Assembly (NCBI GenBank): GCA_024642775.1
Contig: JAHEAL010000002.1
Span: 24,196-88,195 of the forward strand
Direction: 5' to 3'
From: Nitrosomonadales bacterium
Lineage (GTDB): Bacteria; Pseudomonadota; Gammaproteobacteria; Burkholderiales; Methylophilaceae
Length of the DNA: 64,000 nucleotides
Shown here: piece after piece, positions 45,180 through 56,485 of the stretch
Layout of the letters: the number at the start of each line of letters is the position of its first letter
How positions within the stretch are numbered: the stretch's first letter is position 1
Notes under the pieces: model-generated
What the model saw: the letters and a program-made list of their open reading frames with translations, nothing else
The model's database searches: none
Told to the model about the DNA's origin: nothing
Program-made: the position numbers and the translations under genes

Positions 45180-45596
45180 ATGCTACAACCAGCAAAACAA
45201 AAATTTAGAAAACAACACAAAGGTAGAAACACTGGAATTGCCACCACCGGAAATAAGGTAAGTTTCGGTGAATTTGGTTTAAAAGCAGTAACAAGAGGTC
45301 GTATTACTGCAAGACAAATTGAAGCTGCCCGTCGTGTTATGACTAGACATATCAAAAGGGGCGGTCGAGTCTGGATTAGAATGTTTCCAGATAAACCTAT
45401 CTCTAAAAAACCAGCTGAAGTTCGTATGGGTAAAGGTAAAGGAAGTGTTGAATACTATGTGGCTGAAATTAAACCTGGAAAAATGTTATACGAGATGGAT
45501 GGAGTACCCGAAGAATTAGCGCGTGAAGCCTTCAGGCTTGCGGCTGCAAAACTCCCTTTGCAAACTGTCTTTACTACTAGACATATTGGAGGTTAA
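45180..45596 (+). CDS. rplP: 50S ribosomal protein L16
   Basis: [19 protein letters not shown]. Confidence 0.98.
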   Translation: MLQPAKQKFRKQHKGRNTGIATTGNKVSFGEFGLKAVTRGRITARQIEAARRVMTRHIKRGGRVWIRMFPDKPISKKPAEVRMGKGKGSVEYYVAEIKPGKMLYEMDGVPEELAREAFRLAAAKLPLQTVFTTRHIGG

Positions 45597-45599
45597 TAA

Positions 45600-45794
45600 A
45601 TGAAAGCTGTTGAATTACGAAAAAAATCAGTTGAAGATCTTGGAAAAGAGTTAATCGAACTCAGAAGATCGCAATTTAATGCAAAAATACAACTTACAAT
45701 GCAGCAATCAAATAAAACTGATCAAATTGCAAAAATTAAGAAAGATATAGCACGAGTAAAACTTGTGATGTCAGAGAAAGTGAAGGCTAAATGA
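45600..45794 (+). CDS. rpmC: 50S ribosomal protein L29
   Basis: [30 protein letters not shown]. Confidence 0.96.
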   Translation: MKAVELRKKSVEDLGKELIELRRSQFNAKIQLTMQQSNKTDQIAKIKKDIARVKLVMSEKVKAK

Positions 45795-46063
45795 TGGTTG
45801 AAGCTCAAAAAAATATTAGAACCATGCAGGGAAAAGTTTTAAGTAACAAAATGGATAAAACCGTAACAGTTCTTGTTGAAAGGACAGTTAAACATCCTGT
45901 TGTAGGTAAAGTAATTAAATTGTCAAACAAATTCCATGCTCATGATGAAAAAAATGAAATTGGAGAAGGTGATTTAGTAGAAATTTCTGAATCAAAACCT
46001 TTGTCGAAAACTAAGACATGGGTTGTAACAAAAGTAATTTCAAAGGCGCCGCAGATTAACTAA
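45791..46063 (+). CDS. rpsQ: 30S ribosomal protein S17
   Basis: [29 protein letters not shown]. Confidence 0.97.
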   Translation: MMVEAQKNIRTMQGKVLSNKMDKTVTVLVERTVKHPVVGKVIKLSNKFHAHDEKNEIGEGDLVEISESKPLSKTKTWVVTKVISKAPQIN

Positions 46064-46114
46064 TAACTTGTTTTTTTGGGTTATTTATTATAAAATTTGC
46101 GTCTTTTTTAAAGT

Positions 46115-46170
46115 GGTGCATGCTAGCACCCCAATACTGACCGTAATAACAGTTAGTTAAACTGGGTTGG
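46115..46170 (+). promoter_or_regulatory. structured leader preceding rplN (spc operon)
   Basis: GGTGC/GCACC hairpin; overlapping alternative helices ACTGAC/GTTAGT and CAGTT/AACTG inside CCAA/TTGG. Confidence 0.5.
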
Positions 46171-46198
46171 AATAGCGGATTAAGTTGGAGAATATTTC

Positions 46199-46567
46199 AT
46201 GATACAAATGCAATCAAAATTAGAGGTTGCCGATAATACTGGTGCACGTTCAGTTCAGTGCATTAAGGTTCTTGGCGGTTCAAAGCGTCGTTATGCGAGC
46301 GTTGGTGACATTATCAAGGTTAGCGTTAAAGAAGCTATGCCACGCGGCCGAGTAAAAAAAGGTGAGGTTTATGACGCTGTTGTTGTAAGAACTGCTAAGG
46401 GCGTAAGAAGACCAGATGGGTCTTTAATTAAATTTGATGGCAATGCTGCCGTTTTATTAAACAATAAGCTTGAGCCAATTGGCACAAGGATCTTTGGCCC
46501 TGTTACTCGTGAATTAAGAACAGAAAAATTTATGAAAATTGTTTCTTTAGCCCCAGAAGTTATTTAG
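46199..46567 (+). CDS. rplN: 50S ribosomal protein L14
   Basis: [27 protein letters not shown]. Confidence 0.99.
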   Translation: MIQMQSKLEVADNTGARSVQCIKVLGGSKRRYASVGDIIKVSVKEAMPRGRVKKGEVYDAVVVRTAKGVRRPDGSLIKFDGNAAVLLNNKLEPIGTRIFGPVTRELRTEKFMKIVSLAPEVI

Positions 46568-46576
46568 GAGAATAGA

Positions 46577-46894
46577 ATGAATAAAATCCGAAAAGGTGAC
46601 AAAGTACTAATTAATACTGGAAAAGATAAAGGAAAAGATGGAATTGTTTCTCAGGTTCTTGCTAACGGTAAAGTATTAGTTGAAGGTTTAAATATGGTTA
46701 AAAAACACGTATCACCTAATCCTAATTTAGGTATTCAAGGCGGTATTGTTAGCCAAGAAAGACCTTTAGATATTTCTAATATCGCAATCTTTAATAACAA
46801 AACAAGCAAAGCAGATAAAGTTTCTTTTAAGATTTTGAAGGACGGAAAAAAAATTCGCGTTTACAAGTCCAATGAAGAAGCGATTGATGTTTAA
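46577..46894 (+). CDS. rplX: 50S ribosomal protein L24
   Basis: [21 protein letters not shown] (KOW). Confidence 0.97.
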   Translation: MNKIRKGDKVLINTGKDKGKDGIVSQVLANGKVLVEGLNMVKKHVSPNPNLGIQGGIVSQERPLDISNIAIFNNKTSKADKVSFKILKDGKKIRVYKSNEEAIDV

Positions 46895-46903
46895 GGAATA
46901 ATT

Positions 46904-47443
46904 ATGGCCCGATTAAAACAATTTTATGAAGAAACAGTAGTTAAACAGTTAATGGAACAATTTCAGTATAAATCTGTAATGGAAGTTCCTAGAATAGAAA
47001 AGATTACCCTAAATATGGGTGTTGGCGAGGCTGTTGCAGATAAAAAAGTAATGGAAAATGCTGTAAGTGATCTAGAAAAGATCGCCGGTCAAAAACCGCT
47101 AATCACAAAAGCAAAAAAATCTATTGCTGGTTTTAAAATTAGAGATGATTATCCGGTTGGTTGCAAGGTAACACTTCGTAAAAATAATATGTATGCATTT
47201 CTTGACCGTCTTATTTCTATAGCAATCCCTCGTATCAGAGACTTTAGAGGTATTTCTGCCAAATCATTTGATGGCCGTGGTAACTACAATATGGGTATCA
47301 AGGAGCAAATTATTTTTCCAGAAATTGAATACGATAAGATTGATGCTCTAAGAGGCATGAACATTACAATTACAACTTCAGCTAGAACTGATGATGAGGC
47401 CAAAGGGTTATTATCAGCTTTTAGTTTTCCATTTAGAGGGTAA
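46904..47443 (+). CDS. rplE: 50S ribosomal protein L5
   Basis: [21 protein letters not shown]. Confidence 0.98.
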   Translation: MARLKQFYEETVVKQLMEQFQYKSVMEVPRIEKITLNMGVGEAVADKKVMENAVSDLEKIAGQKPLITKAKKSIAGFKIRDDYPVGCKVTLRKNNMYAFLDRLISIAIPRIRDFRGISAKSFDGRGNYNMGIKEQIIFPEIEYDKIDALRGMNITITTSARTDDEAKGLLSAFSFPFRG

Positions 47444-47450
47444 CACAAGT

Positions 47451-47756
47451 ATGGCTAAAAAATGTATGACAGAACGTGAAATCAAAAGACGTAAAATTGT
47501 TGATAAATTTAAGACTAAAAGAGCTGAGTTAAATGAAATTTTAAAAAGCTCAGAGTCAACTAATGAGCAAAAAGTAGAAGCAAGAGCAAAATTAGCTTCA
47601 CTTCCAAGAAATTCAAGCCCTGTTAGGTTAAGAAATCGTTGTGCATTAACAGGTAGACCTCGCGGAACATATAGAAAATTTGGTCTCGCACGAGGAAAAT
47701 TAAGAGATTTGATGATGGCTGGTGAAGTACCGGGTGTTATCAAGGCTAGTTGGTAG
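47451..47756 (+). CDS. rpsN: 30S ribosomal protein S14 (zinc-independent type)
   Basis: [15 protein letters not shown]...[27 protein letters not shown]; start trimmed from the ORF-track 47391. Confidence 0.97.
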   Translation: MAKKCMTEREIKRRKIVDKFKTKRAELNEILKSSESTNEQKVEARAKLASLPRNSSPVRLRNRCALTGRPRGTYRKFGLARGKLRDLMMAGEVPGVIKASW

Positions 47757-47766
47757 GAGAAAAAAT

Positions 47767-48162
47767 ATGAGCATGCAAGATCCAATAGCAGATATGTTAA
47801 CTAGAATCAGAAATGGTCAGATGACCAACAAGATTCATGTTTCCATGCCAGCTTCAAAATTAAAGAAATCAATCGCTGAAGTGCTTAAAGATGAGGGTTA
47901 TATTGAAGGATACAACCTTAATGAAAACAGCGGTAAACCTACTTTAACTGTTGAGCTTAAGTATTATGCAGGAAGACCAGTAATTGAAAAAATTGTAAGA
48001 ATAAGTAAACCTGGTTTAAGAATTTACAAGGGTGCCGAAAACCTTCCTAAAGTTATGAATGGTTTGGGTGTTGCAATAGTAACTACCTCAAAAGGCGTGA
48101 TGACTGATATTAAAGCAAGGGCAGCTGGAATTGGCGGCGAGATCCTTTGTTATGTTGCTTAA
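47767..48162 (+). CDS. rpsH: 30S ribosomal protein S8
   Basis: [18 protein letters not shown]; start trimmed from 47722. Confidence 0.98.
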   Translation: MSMQDPIADMLTRIRNGQMTNKIHVSMPASKLKKSIAEVLKDEGYIEGYNLNENSGKPTLTVELKYYAGRPVIEKIVRISKPGLRIYKGAENLPKVMNGLGVAIVTTSKGVMTDIKARAAGIGGEILCYVA

Positions 48163-48173
48163 GGATAAGAATA

Positions 48174-48707
48174 ATGTCTAGAATAGCTAATTCACCTGTA
48201 AACATTCCAGAAAAAGTTGAAGTTATTATTTCACAAAATAATGTTCAAGTTAAAGGTCCACTAGGAGAGCTTAACCAACATTTGACTGGCGATGTTCAGA
48301 TTAACAAAGACGACAATGTTTTGACATTTAAAGCAAATAGCGAGACAAAATTTGCTAAATCAATGTCGGGAACGCTCAGAGCTTTAGTTAACAATATGGT
48401 TACCGGAGTTTCTGCCGGATTTGAAAAGAAATTAACTTTAGTTGGAGTTGGCTATAAAGCTCAAGTTCAAGGAAATAAAGTTAATTTAGATTTGGGTTTC
48501 TCACATCCTGTAGTTCATGAGCTTCCAGATGGCGTGTCAGCCCAAGCTGCAACTCCAACAGAACTTATAATCAAAGGTTTTAATAAACAATCAGTAGGAC
48601 AAGTTGCTGCTGAAATTAGAGGGTATAGACCACCAGAGCCATATAAAGGCAAGGGTGTTCGTTATGCTGATGAACAAGTAGTTATGAAAGAGGCTAAGAA
48701 ACAATAA
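48174..48707 (+). CDS. rplF: 50S ribosomal protein L6
   Basis: MSRIANSPVNIPEKVEV; start trimmed from 48147. Confidence 0.98.
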   Translation: MSRIANSPVNIPEKVEVIISQNNVQVKGPLGELNQHLTGDVQINKDDNVLTFKANSETKFAKSMSGTLRALVNNMVTGVSAGFEKKLTLVGVGYKAQVQGNKVNLDLGFSHPVVHELPDGVSAQAATPTELIIKGFNKQSVGQVAAEIRGYRPPEPYKGKGVRYADEQVVMKEAKKQ

Positions 48708-48717
48708 GGATTAAATT

Positions 48718-49074
48718 ATGGTAAATAAAGAACAGTCAAGAATAAGAAGATCCAGAAAAACAAGAGCTAAGATAGCTGAATTAGGCCGAAATAGATTAAC
48801 TGTATATCGTTCAAATCTGAATATATATGCTCAAGTTATCGATGGAGCAACTAATAAGGTTTTGGCAACAGCCTCTACAGTTGAAGCAGAAATGCGCAAA
48901 AAGTTAAAAAAAACTAGTGATACTGCTGCTGCAGCTGAAGTAGGAAAGAGAATTGCAGAAAAAGCTAAAAAGGCTGGCGTGGAAGATGTGGCATTTGATC
49001 GCTCAGGCTATCGTTATCATGGAAGAATCAAAGCTCTGGCCGACGCTGCTAGAGAACATGGACTTAAATTCTAA
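48718..49074 (+). CDS. rplR: 50S ribosomal protein L18
   Basis: [33 protein letters not shown]. Confidence 0.97.
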   Translation: MVNKEQSRIRRSRKTRAKIAELGRNRLTVYRSNLNIYAQVIDGATNKVLATASTVEAEMRKKLKKTSDTAAAAEVGKRIAEKAKKAGVEDVAFDRSGYRYHGRIKALADAAREHGLKF

Positions 49075-49089
49075 AATTAGGAAATTATT

Positions 49090-49599
49090 ATGGCTCAAGA
49101 TCAAGGATTACAACAAACAGACGGTCTAAAAGAAAAAATGATCACCGTTAACCGTGTTACAAAAGTGGTTAAAGGTGGACGTATTATGAGTTTTGCCGCA
49201 CTAACAGTTGTAGGTGACGGAGATGGATCAATCGGTATGGGTAAGGGTAAAGCTCGCGAAGTTCCATTGGCAGTTCAAAAAGCTATGGAAGAAGCTAAGC
49301 GTGGAATGTTAAAAATTAATTTAACTAAGACTGGCACATTACAACATGCAGTGATTGGTAAACATGGTGCTGCAAAAGTTTTAATTCAGCCTGCAACTGA
49401 GGGTACAGGAATTATTGCAGGAGGTGCCATGAGAGCGATTTTTGAAGTTATGGGAATGCATAACGTCACAGCAAAAAGCTTTGGATCATCGAATCCATAT
49501 AACATTGTTAGAGCAACCCTAAATGGTTTAGCAAATATGAACTCACCTGCAGAAATTGCTGCTAAACGTGGGAAAACTGTCGAAGAGATTAAAGGATAA
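49090..49599 (+). CDS. rpsE: 30S ribosomal protein S5
   Basis: [37 protein letters not shown]. Confidence 0.98.
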   Translation: MAQDQGLQQTDGLKEKMITVNRVTKVVKGGRIMSFAALTVVGDGDGSIGMGKGKAREVPLAVQKAMEEAKRGMLKINLTKTGTLQHAVIGKHGAAKVLIQPATEGTGIIAGGAMRAIFEVMGMHNVTAKSFGSSNPYNIVRATLNGLANMNSPAEIAAKRGKTVEEIKG

Positions 49600-49602
49600 G
49601 GT

Positions 49603-49788
49603 ATGGCTGCTGATAAAAAAATTAAAGTAACGCAAATCAAAAGTACGATTGGCACAGGTAAAAAACATACCGCCACTGTAAAAGGTTTGGGTTTAAGAAA
49701 AATTAACCATACTGTTGAGTTAGTTGATACCCCTGAAGTGAGAGGGATGATCAATTCTGTTAACTATTTATTACGAGTAGAGAATTAA
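49603..49788 (+). CDS. rpmD: 50S ribosomal protein L30
   Basis: [34 protein letters not shown]. Confidence 0.96.
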   Translation: MAADKKIKVTQIKSTIGTGKKHTATVKGLGLRKINHTVELVDTPEVRGMINSVNYLLRVEN

Positions 49789-49789
49789 G

Positions 49790-50224
49790 ATGAAATTAAA
49801 TACACTAAAACCTACTGAAGGATCTAACCCGTCGGCACGTCGCGTTGGAAGAGGAATTGGATCTGGATTCGGTAAAACCGGAGGCAGAGGGCATAAAGGT
49901 CAAAAATCTAGAGCCGGTGGATTCCATAAAGTTGGCTTTGAAGGTGGGCAGATGCCAATTCAAAGAAGGCTTCCTAAGCGTGGATTTAAGTCGCTTACAA
50001 AAGACTACAAAGATCAGATTAGAACTTCTGAGTTAAATAAATTACCTGAAGGAAAAATCGATTTACTGACTTTAAAGAAGGAAAATCTTATTTCCGAGTT
50101 AGCTCTTAGTGTGAAAATATTCTTGTCTGGGGCTATTGATAAAAAATATACTATTTCAGGCCTTGCTGTTACTAAGGGTGCAAAAGCCGCAATCGAAGCT
50201 GCTGGTGGCAGCGTCGAAGAGTAA
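49790..50224 (+). CDS. rplO: 50S ribosomal protein L15
   Basis: [41 protein letters not shown]. Confidence 0.98.
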   Translation: MKLNTLKPTEGSNPSARRVGRGIGSGFGKTGGRGHKGQKSRAGGFHKVGFEGGQMPIQRRLPKRGFKSLTKDYKDQIRTSELNKLPEGKIDLLTLKKENLISELALSVKIFLSGAIDKKYTISGLAVTKGAKAAIEAAGGSVEE

Positions 50225-50234
50225 GCATTAAACT

Positions 50235-51551
50235 ATGGCACAAAATCCCTTAAATCTTGGTGGAATGACAGAATTAAAGAATCGTATTCTTTTTCTGTTA
50301 GGCGCTTTGGTAGTTTTTAGACTGGGGGCTCATATTCCTGTGCCTGGAATTGATCCACTAGAATTAAAGAAGCTATTTGATAGTCAAAGTGGTGGAATTT
50401 TGGGTATGTTCAACATGTTTTCTGGCGGTGCATTAAGTAGATTTACTGTATTTGCTCTCGGAATAATGCCTTATATTTCTGCATCAATTATCATGAATCT
50501 TCTGCAGGCTATGTCTCCAACTTTGAAAGACCTAAAAAAAGAAGGAAAAAGTGGCCAAGAAAAAATAGCTATGTATACAATTCAAGGTACTTTAGTTTTA
50601 GCTGCTTTTCAATCATTAGGTATATCTGTCGCTTTAGAAGCACAGCCAGGGCTAGTACTAGATCCTGGTTTTTTATTTAGAATTACTGCAATGCTCACAT
50701 TAGTAACAGGTACAATGTTTTTAGTATGGCTCGGAACACAAATAACTTCTAGAGGTATTGGCAATGGAATTTCAATGATTATTTTTGCTGGGATTGTTGC
50801 AGGACTTCCAAGTGCGCTTGGAAACACATTAGAGCTAACAAGAACTGGCGCTTATTCAATTCCATTGGTTTTCTTTTTAATAGCGGCAGTTATTCTGGTT
50901 ACAGCTGTTGTTGTTTTCATCGAGAGAGCCCAAAGAAGAATCACAATTAATTACGCAAAAAGACAAGTTGGTAATAAATTATATGGTGGACAGTCTTCAC
51001 ATTTACCTTTGAAGATCAATCAAGCAGGGGTAATTCCAGCAATTTTTGCATCAAGTGTAATATTGTTTCCTGCAACGATTGCAGGATGGTTCGGAACTAG
51101 TGAGAATTTTTATTGGCTTAAAGATGTTTCAGCACTCCTTTCTCCAGGACAGCCTATATATATATTTTTATTTGCAGTAGCAATTGTTTTCTTTTGTTAT
51201 TTTTATACAGCGTTGCAGTTTAACCCTAAAGAAACAGCTGAAAATTTAAAAAGAGCTGGTGCATTTGTCCCGGGAATTAGACCAGGAGAACAAACTGCTA
51301 AATTTATCGATACGATAATGGGTCGATTAACATTAGTAGGAGCCATTTATATAACATTGGTTTGCCTATTTCCTGAATTTTTAATTTTAAAATTTAATAC
51401 GCCATTTTATTTTGGTGGTACGTCATTGTTAATTATCGTAGTTGTTGCGATGGATTTTATGACACAGGTCCAGTCTCAGATGATGTCATACCAATACGAT
51501 AGTTTGTTAAAAAAGGCGAATTTTAAAGGTCAACAAGGAATGATTCGATAG
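50235..51551 (+). CDS. secY: preprotein translocase subunit SecY
   Basis: [16 protein letters not shown], multi-TM. Confidence 0.98.
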   Translation: MAQNPLNLGGMTELKNRILFLLGALVVFRLGAHIPVPGIDPLELKKLFDSQSGGILGMFNMFSGGALSRFTVFALGIMPYISASIIMNLLQAMSPTLKDLKKEGKSGQEKIAMYTIQGTLVLAAFQSLGISVALEAQPGLVLDPGFLFRITAMLTLVTGTMFLVWLGTQITSRGIGNGISMIIFAGIVAGLPSALGNTLELTRTGAYSIPLVFFLIAAVILVTAVVVFIERAQRRITINYAKRQVGNKLYGGQSSHLPLKINQAGVIPAIFASSVILFPATIAGWFGTSENFYWLKDVSALLSPGQPIYIFLFAVAIVFFCYFYTALQFNPKETAENLKRAGAFVPGIRPGEQTAKFIDTIMGRLTLVGAIYITLVCLFPEFLILKFNTPFYFGGTSLLIIVVVAMDFMTQVQSQMMSYQYDSLLKKANFKGQQGMIR

Positions 51552-51770
51552 ATGGCTAAAGAAGATATTATAGAAATGCAAGGTGAGATTTTGGAAAATC
51601 TTCCTAACGCAACATTTAAGGTCAAGTTAGAAAATGGACATGAAGTACTAGGTTTTATTTCTGGGAAAATGAGGATGAATTATATTCGAATTTTACCTGG
51701 AGATAAGGTAACAGTAGAGATGACGCCTTATGATTTAACTAAAGGCAGAATTACTTTCAGAGAAAAGTAA
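51552..51770 (+). CDS. infA: translation initiation factor IF-1
   Basis: [53 protein letters not shown]. Confidence 0.98.
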   Translation: MAKEDIIEMQGEILENLPNATFKVKLENGHEVLGFISGKMRMNYIRILPGDKVTVEMTPYDLTKGRITFREK

Positions 51771-51798
51771 AATAAAAAAGTAGATTTAAGGAAAAATT

Positions 51799-51912
51799 AT
51801 GAGAGTTAGAGCATCAGTAAAAGCATTATGTAGGCACTGCAAAGTCATTCGTAGAAGGCGTGTTGTACGAGTTATTTGTAAAGATCCACGACATAAACAA
51901 AGACAAGGTTAA
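51799..51912 (+). CDS. rpmJ: 50S ribosomal protein L36 (37 aa, below ORF-track cutoff)
   Basis: [37 protein letters not shown]. Confidence 0.97.
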   Translation: MRVRASVKALCRHCKVIRRRRVVRVICKDPRHKQRQG

Positions 51913-51915
51913 CAA

Positions 51916-51944
51916 TTGTATAAATTGTTAAAGATTGATATAAT
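51916..51944 (+). promoter_or_regulatory. predicted sigma70 promoter of alpha operon
   Basis: TTGTAT 51916-51921, 17-bp spacer, TATAAT 51939-51944; overlaps AACAATT/AATTGTT inverted repeat 51911-51929. Confidence 0.6.
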
Positions 51945-51989
51945 TTACGGCTTTCTTTTTAGTAAATTGCCTAATATTTTGGAGAAATT

Positions 51990-52346
51990 ATGGCTCGTAT
52001 AGCAGGGGTTAACGTCCCAGACAATAAACATACCGAAATAGCTTTAACAGCTATCTATGGTATCGGAAGAACAACGGCGCAAGCTATTTGCAAATCAGTT
52101 GGTGTAAATTTATCAACAAAAATTAAAGATCTCGATGATGCTGATGTTGAGAAATTAAGAAATGAGATTGCAAAATATCAAATAGAAGGTGACTTAAGAA
52201 GAGAAGTTACCATGAATATCAAGCGTCTTATGGATCTAAATTGCTATAGAGGCACAAGACATAAAAGAGGGTTACCTGTAAGAGGTCAAAGAACTAAAAC
52301 TAACGCACGGACAAGAAAAGGTCCAATTCGTGCAATTAAGAAATAA
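51990..52346 (+). CDS. rpsM: 30S ribosomal protein S13
   Basis: [31 protein letters not shown]. Confidence 0.98.
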   Translation: MARIAGVNVPDNKHTEIALTAIYGIGRTTAQAICKSVGVNLSTKIKDLDDADVEKLRNEIAKYQIEGDLRREVTMNIKRLMDLNCYRGTRHKRGLPVRGQRTKTNARTRKGPIRAIKK

Positions 52347-52363
52347 CTTAAAGGCTAAAATAT

Positions 52364-52753
52364 ATGGCAAAAACTAACGCTAGAGTGAAGAAAAAAATTA
52401 AAAAGAATGTTGCAGAAGGCATAGCTCATGTCCATGCATCATTTAATAATACAATCATTACTATTACTGATAGGCAAGGTAATGCTTTGTCATGGGCGAC
52501 ATCAGGTGGTGCTGGCTTTAAGGGATCAAGAAAAAGTACACCTTTTGCAGCGCAGGTTGCAGCTGAAACAGCTGGAAAGGCCGCTCAGGAATATGGCGTT
52601 AAGAATGTCGAGGTACGAATTAAGGGCCCTGGACCGGGACGAGAGTCATCAGTTCGTGCATTAAACTCAATTGGTTTAAAAATAACTGCTATCCAGGATG
52701 TTACACCAGTCCCACATAATGGCTGCAGACCACCTAAGAAAAGAAGAATTTAA
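52364..52753 (+). CDS. rpsK: 30S ribosomal protein S11
   Basis: [46 protein letters not shown]. Confidence 0.98.
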   Translation: MAKTNARVKKKIKKNVAEGIAHVHASFNNTIITITDRQGNALSWATSGGAGFKGSRKSTPFAAQVAAETAGKAAQEYGVKNVEVRIKGPGPGRESSVRALNSIGLKITAIQDVTPVPHNGCRPPKKRRI

Positions 52754-52764
52754 GGAGATTAAAG

Positions 52765-53394
52765 TTGGCAAGAAATCTAGACCCAAAATGTAAGCAGTGT
52801 CGTCGTGAAGGCGAAAAGTTATTCCTTAAAGGTGAAAAATGCTTTACGGATAAGTGTGGAATTGAAAAAAGAAGTTATGCACCTGGTCAGCATGGACAAA
52901 GAAGAGGTGGAAGACTATCTGATTACGGCGTTCAATTAAGAGAGAAGCAAAAATTAAGAAGAATATACGGAATCTTAGAAAAACAGTTCAGATCATATTA
53001 TGCTGAAGCTGATCGACTTAGAGGCGTTACTGGTGAAAACTTATTACAACTTCTTGAATCCCGTTTAGATAATGTTGTTTATAGAATGGGAATCGGTGTT
53101 TCAAGATCTGAGTCTAGACAGCTTGTAAGACACAACTCAATTACCGTTAATGGAAATAGAGTAAACATACCCTCATATCAAGTGAAGCCAGGTGATCAAG
53201 TTGCTGTTTCTGAAGCATCCAAAAACCAGTTGAGAGTTAAGGCTGCATCCGAAGCTGCTGAAGAGAGAGGTTTCCCAGAGTGGGTTGAGGTTGATATCAA
53301 AAAATTAACAGGTACATTTAAGAACAAGCCTCAGCGTGATGACTTACCTGCGACAATTAATGAATCGTTAATTGTTGAGCTTTACTCAAAATAA
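52765..53394 (+). CDS. rpsD: 30S ribosomal protein S4
   Basis: [26 protein letters not shown] start. Confidence 0.98.
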   Translation: MARNLDPKCKQCRREGEKLFLKGEKCFTDKCGIEKRSYAPGQHGQRRGGRLSDYGVQLREKQKLRRIYGILEKQFRSYYAEADRLRGVTGENLLQLLESRLDNVVYRMGIGVSRSESRQLVRHNSITVNGNRVNIPSYQVKPGDQVAVSEASKNQLRVKAASEAAEERGFPEWVEVDIKKLTGTFKNKPQRDDLPATINESLIVELYSK

Positions 53395-53426
53395 TAATTT
53401 AAATTAAAAAATTTTAAAGGATTTTT

Positions 53427-54410
53427 ATGCAAAATAGCCCTACGGAATATTTAAAGCCAAGAATTGTTGATGTTGATTTAGTTAATCCAAACAGAGCTAA
53501 AGTTGTTTTAGAGCCAATGGAGCGCGGTTTTGGTTTTACTTTAGGTAATGCTTTAAGACGAGTTCTTCTTTCTTCTATTCCCGGATTTGCAATAACAGAA
53601 GTTAAAATTGATGGAGTTGTTCATGAGTATTCAACCATCGATGGTGTTCAAGAAGATGTTGTTGACATACTTCTTAATTTAAAAAAAGTCGCACTAAAAA
53701 TACATGATGGAACTGAGGCAACAATATCATTAAAAAAAGATTCTGAAGGTGAAGTCACCGCTGCTGATTTTGAGTTACCGCATAACGTTGAAATAGTGAA
53801 TCAAGATTTAGTTATTGCACATGTAAACAAAGGCGGTAAATTAAATATTGAAGCTAAAATTGAAATGGGAAGAGGATATCAGCCGGTGCCTCAAAGAGCA
53901 AATAAAGATCAAGATAATGCAATTGGACACCTTATGATTGATGCATCATTTAGCCCAATTCTTAAGGTAAGTTATGTGGTTGAGAGCGCTCGAGTAGAAC
54001 AAAGAACTGACTTAGACAAACTAGTTGTTGATGTTGAAACCAACGGTGTTGTAGACGCAGAACAAGCGATCAGAGATGCGGCTCGAATTTTAATGGGACA
54101 ATTATCTGTGTTTGCAAATCTTGAAAGCGAATTAACAGAGGTTGAGGTGCAACAGGCGCCCCAAATTGATCCAGTTTTATTAAGACCAGTTGATGATTTA
54201 GAACTAACAGTTAGATCAGCCAACTGCTTAAAAGCAGAAAATATTTACTATATTGGTGATTTAATCCAGAGACATGAAAATGATCTGTTAAAGGCGCCAA
54301 ATTTAGGAAGAAAATCTCTAAATGAGATTAAAGATATTCTAGCAGCAAAAGGTTTATCCCTTGGGATGAAAGTAGAAAACTGGCCACCACAAGGTGTTGA
54401 ATCAAATTAA
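53427..54410 (+). CDS. rpoA: RNA polymerase alpha subunit
   Basis: [48 protein letters not shown]. Confidence 0.99.
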   Translation: MQNSPTEYLKPRIVDVDLVNPNRAKVVLEPMERGFGFTLGNALRRVLLSSIPGFAITEVKIDGVVHEYSTIDGVQEDVVDILLNLKKVALKIHDGTEATISLKKDSEGEVTAADFELPHNVEIVNQDLVIAHVNKGGKLNIEAKIEMGRGYQPVPQRANKDQDNAIGHLMIDASFSPILKVSYVVESARVEQRTDLDKLVVDVETNGVVDAEQAIRDAARILMGQLSVFANLESELTEVEVQQAPQIDPVLLRPVDDLELTVRSANCLKAENIYYIGDLIQRHENDLLKAPNLGRKSLNEIKDILAAKGLSLGMKVENWPPQGVESN

Positions 54411-54429
54411 TTAATTTTTTGGAAAAGAT

Positions 54430-54945
54430 ATGAGACACGGTAATAGTCACAGAAAACTCAATAGAACAAGTAGTCATAGAAAAGCAATGTTTAAAAATAT
54501 GGCAGCTTCACTTTTAGAAAATGAAGTTATCAGAACAACTTTGCCAAAGGCAAAAGAGTTAAGAAAGTATGCTGAGCCATTAATCACATTAGCAAAAAAC
54601 ACTTCTGTGCATAATCAAAGAAAAGCTTTTGCTGAGTTAAGAAACGATGAAGTTGTTGCAAAACTATTTAATGAGCTTGGTCCGAGATATAAAACAAGAA
54701 GCGGTGGTTATTTAAGAATCCTTAAATGTGGTTTTAGAAAAGGCGATAACGCACCGATGGCTTTTGTTGAATTAGTAGACAGACCTGACCCAGTTGAAAT
54801 CAAAGAAGTTGAAACAAAACCGGCAGCTGAGAAAAAAGCAGCAAAACCGGCAGCTGAGAAAAAAGCAGCAAAACCGGCAGCTGAGAAAAAAGCAGCAAAA
54901 CCGGCAGCTGAGAAAAAAGCAGCAAAACCGGCAGCTGAGAAATAA
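54430..54945 (+). CDS. rplQ: 50S ribosomal protein L17 with repetitive C-terminal tail
   Basis: [29 protein letters not shown]; tail of KPAAEKKAA repeats. Confidence 0.97.
   Translation: MRHGNSHRKLNRTSSHRKAMFKNMAASLLENEVIRTTLPKAKELRKYAEPLITLAKNTSVHNQRKAFAELRNDEVVAKLFNELGPRYKTRSGGYLRILKCGFRKGDNAPMAFVELVDRPDPVEIKEVETKPAAEKKAAKPAAEKKAAKPAAEKKAAKPAAEKKAAKPAAEK
54816..54942 (+). repeat. perfect 27-bp tandem repeat, about 4.7 copies, in-frame within rplQ
   Basis: AAAACCGGCAGCTGAGAAAAAAGCAGC starting at 54816, 54843, 54870, 54897, 54924 (partial). Confidence 0.97.
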
Positions 54946-54960
54946 TTAATCTATAAAAAC

Positions 54961-54988
54961 AAAGCCGGTTAATCCGGCTTTTTTTTCG
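54961..54988 (+). terminator. intrinsic terminator of alpha operon
   Basis: AAAGCCGG-TTAAT-CCGGCTTTTTTTT. Confidence 0.92.
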
Positions 54989-55047
54989 TATAAAGTTTTG
55001 ATAATTCACTTATTTAAATCATAATATTAAAAAACAATTTGAATATT

Positions 55048-56478
55048 ATGGATCCTAAAAATAAAGAAAATTTGAGTAGCTTACTCCAGGACGTCAATGA
55101 ACTTCTGGGAAAAAATAAGATTGTTGAAGATCTTGTTGATAAACAAGAAATGCCTAAACAAAAACTAATTAAGAATTTAGTCCAAAAACAAAACCTATCA
55201 GCATTAGGTAAGTTACTTAATTCACTTCATCCAGCAGATGTAGCTTTTATACTTGAGTCTCTCCCGCTTAATGATCGCTTAATTGTATGGGATCTAGTAA
55301 GGGCGGATCGGGATGGTGAAATTTTAATTGAAGTTTCAGACAGTGTTAGGCAGACCCTAATAGCTGATATGGACAACACCGAGCTGCTGGCTGCTGCAGA
55401 ACAATTAGATACTGATGAAATTGCAGATATTGCTGCAGATTTACCAGAAAATGTTTTACAAGACTTATTAGAAAGTCTTGATGCAAATAATCGAAAAAGA
55501 CTTGAGTCTGCACTGTCTTATCCGGAAGACCAGGTTGGCGCATTAATGGATTTCGATATAGTAACTATAAGAGACGACATATCCTTGGAGGTAGCACTTC
55601 GATATTTAAGAAAAATTAAAAAACTTCCAGAACTGACTGATAAATTATTTGTGGTTAGTAGATCACAAAAAATTTTAGGAGTTTTGCCACTTAAAAGGAT
55701 AGTTGTTAATGAACCAGATTTGATAGTAAAAGAAGTAATGTCAAAAGATGCGGTTTTGTTTAAAGCTGACGATGAGGCTGCTGAGGCTGCGAAAGCTTTT
55801 GAAAGGTATGATCTGGTTACAGCACCAGTGGTAAATGATGAGGATCAGTTGGTAGGAAGAATTACTGTGGATGCTGTAATGGACTACATTCGTGAAGAAA
55901 GTGATAGTAATCAGTTATCAATGGTTGGATTGAGAGAAGACGAGGACATCTTTTCATCGATATGGAAGTCTGTTCAAAATAGGTGGGCTTGGTTAGCTAT
56001 AAACCTTATTACCGCATTAATTGCATCAAGGGTAATTGGCGCATTTGAAGGATCCATTGAAAAAATTGTGGCCTTAGCTGCACTAATGCCTATTGTTGCT
56101 GGGGTAGGTGGAAACTCAGGCAATCAAACAACTACCATGATTGTGAGGGCAATTGCGTTAGGTCAAGTCTCTTTAAACCACCTAAGAAAATTATTATTTA
56201 AAGAAATTGGTGTTGCTGTTTTAAATGGGTTGTTATGGGGAAGTGTTTTAGGCGTTATTGCATTTTATCTTTATGGAAACACAGGCTTATCCATCGTTAT
56301 GACAACAGCTATGACATTGAATTTAATTCTAGCAGCAATTATGGGTGTAATGATCCCATTGGCGATGAGTAAGTTTGGTAGAGATCCTGCTGTAGGATCT
56401 AGTGTTCTTATCACTGCGATGACAGATAGTGGCGGTTTCTTTATTTTTTTAGGTCTTGCGACCCTAGTGCTAGTATAA
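55048..56478 (+). CDS. mgtE: magnesium transporter MgtE
   Basis: N-terminal MgtE domain (LHPADVAFILESLP), CBS domains, GVGGNSGNQTTTMIVRAIALGQ; ORF-track TTG at 55039 is an alternative start. Confidence 0.95.
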   Translation: MDPKNKENLSSLLQDVNELLGKNKIVEDLVDKQEMPKQKLIKNLVQKQNLSALGKLLNSLHPADVAFILESLPLNDRLIVWDLVRADRDGEILIEVSDSVRQTLIADMDNTELLAAAEQLDTDEIADIAADLPENVLQDLLESLDANNRKRLESALSYPEDQVGALMDFDIVTIRDDISLEVALRYLRKIKKLPELTDKLFVVSRSQKILGVLPLKRIVVNEPDLIVKEVMSKDAVLFKADDEAAEAAKAFERYDLVTAPVVNDEDQLVGRITVDAVMDYIREESDSNQLSMVGLREDEDIFSSIWKSVQNRWAWLAINLITALIASRVIGAFEGSIEKIVALAALMPIVAGVGGNSGNQTTTMIVRAIALGQVSLNHLRKLLFKEIGVAVLNGLLWGSVLGVIAFYLYGNTGLSIVMTTAMTLNLILAAIMGVMIPLAMSKFGRDPAVGSSVLITAMTDSGGFFIFLGLATLVLV

Positions 56479-56485
56479 TAAAGAT

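Noticed and set aside
47414-47785. 123-aa minus-strand ORF over rpsN
   Set aside because: Shadow ORF of rpsN, no family signature.
54800-55009. 69-aa minus-strand ORF with LLFSQLPVL repeats
   Set aside because: Reverse complement of the rplQ tandem repeat and terminator; repeat follows from the DNA repeat, no independent coding evidence.
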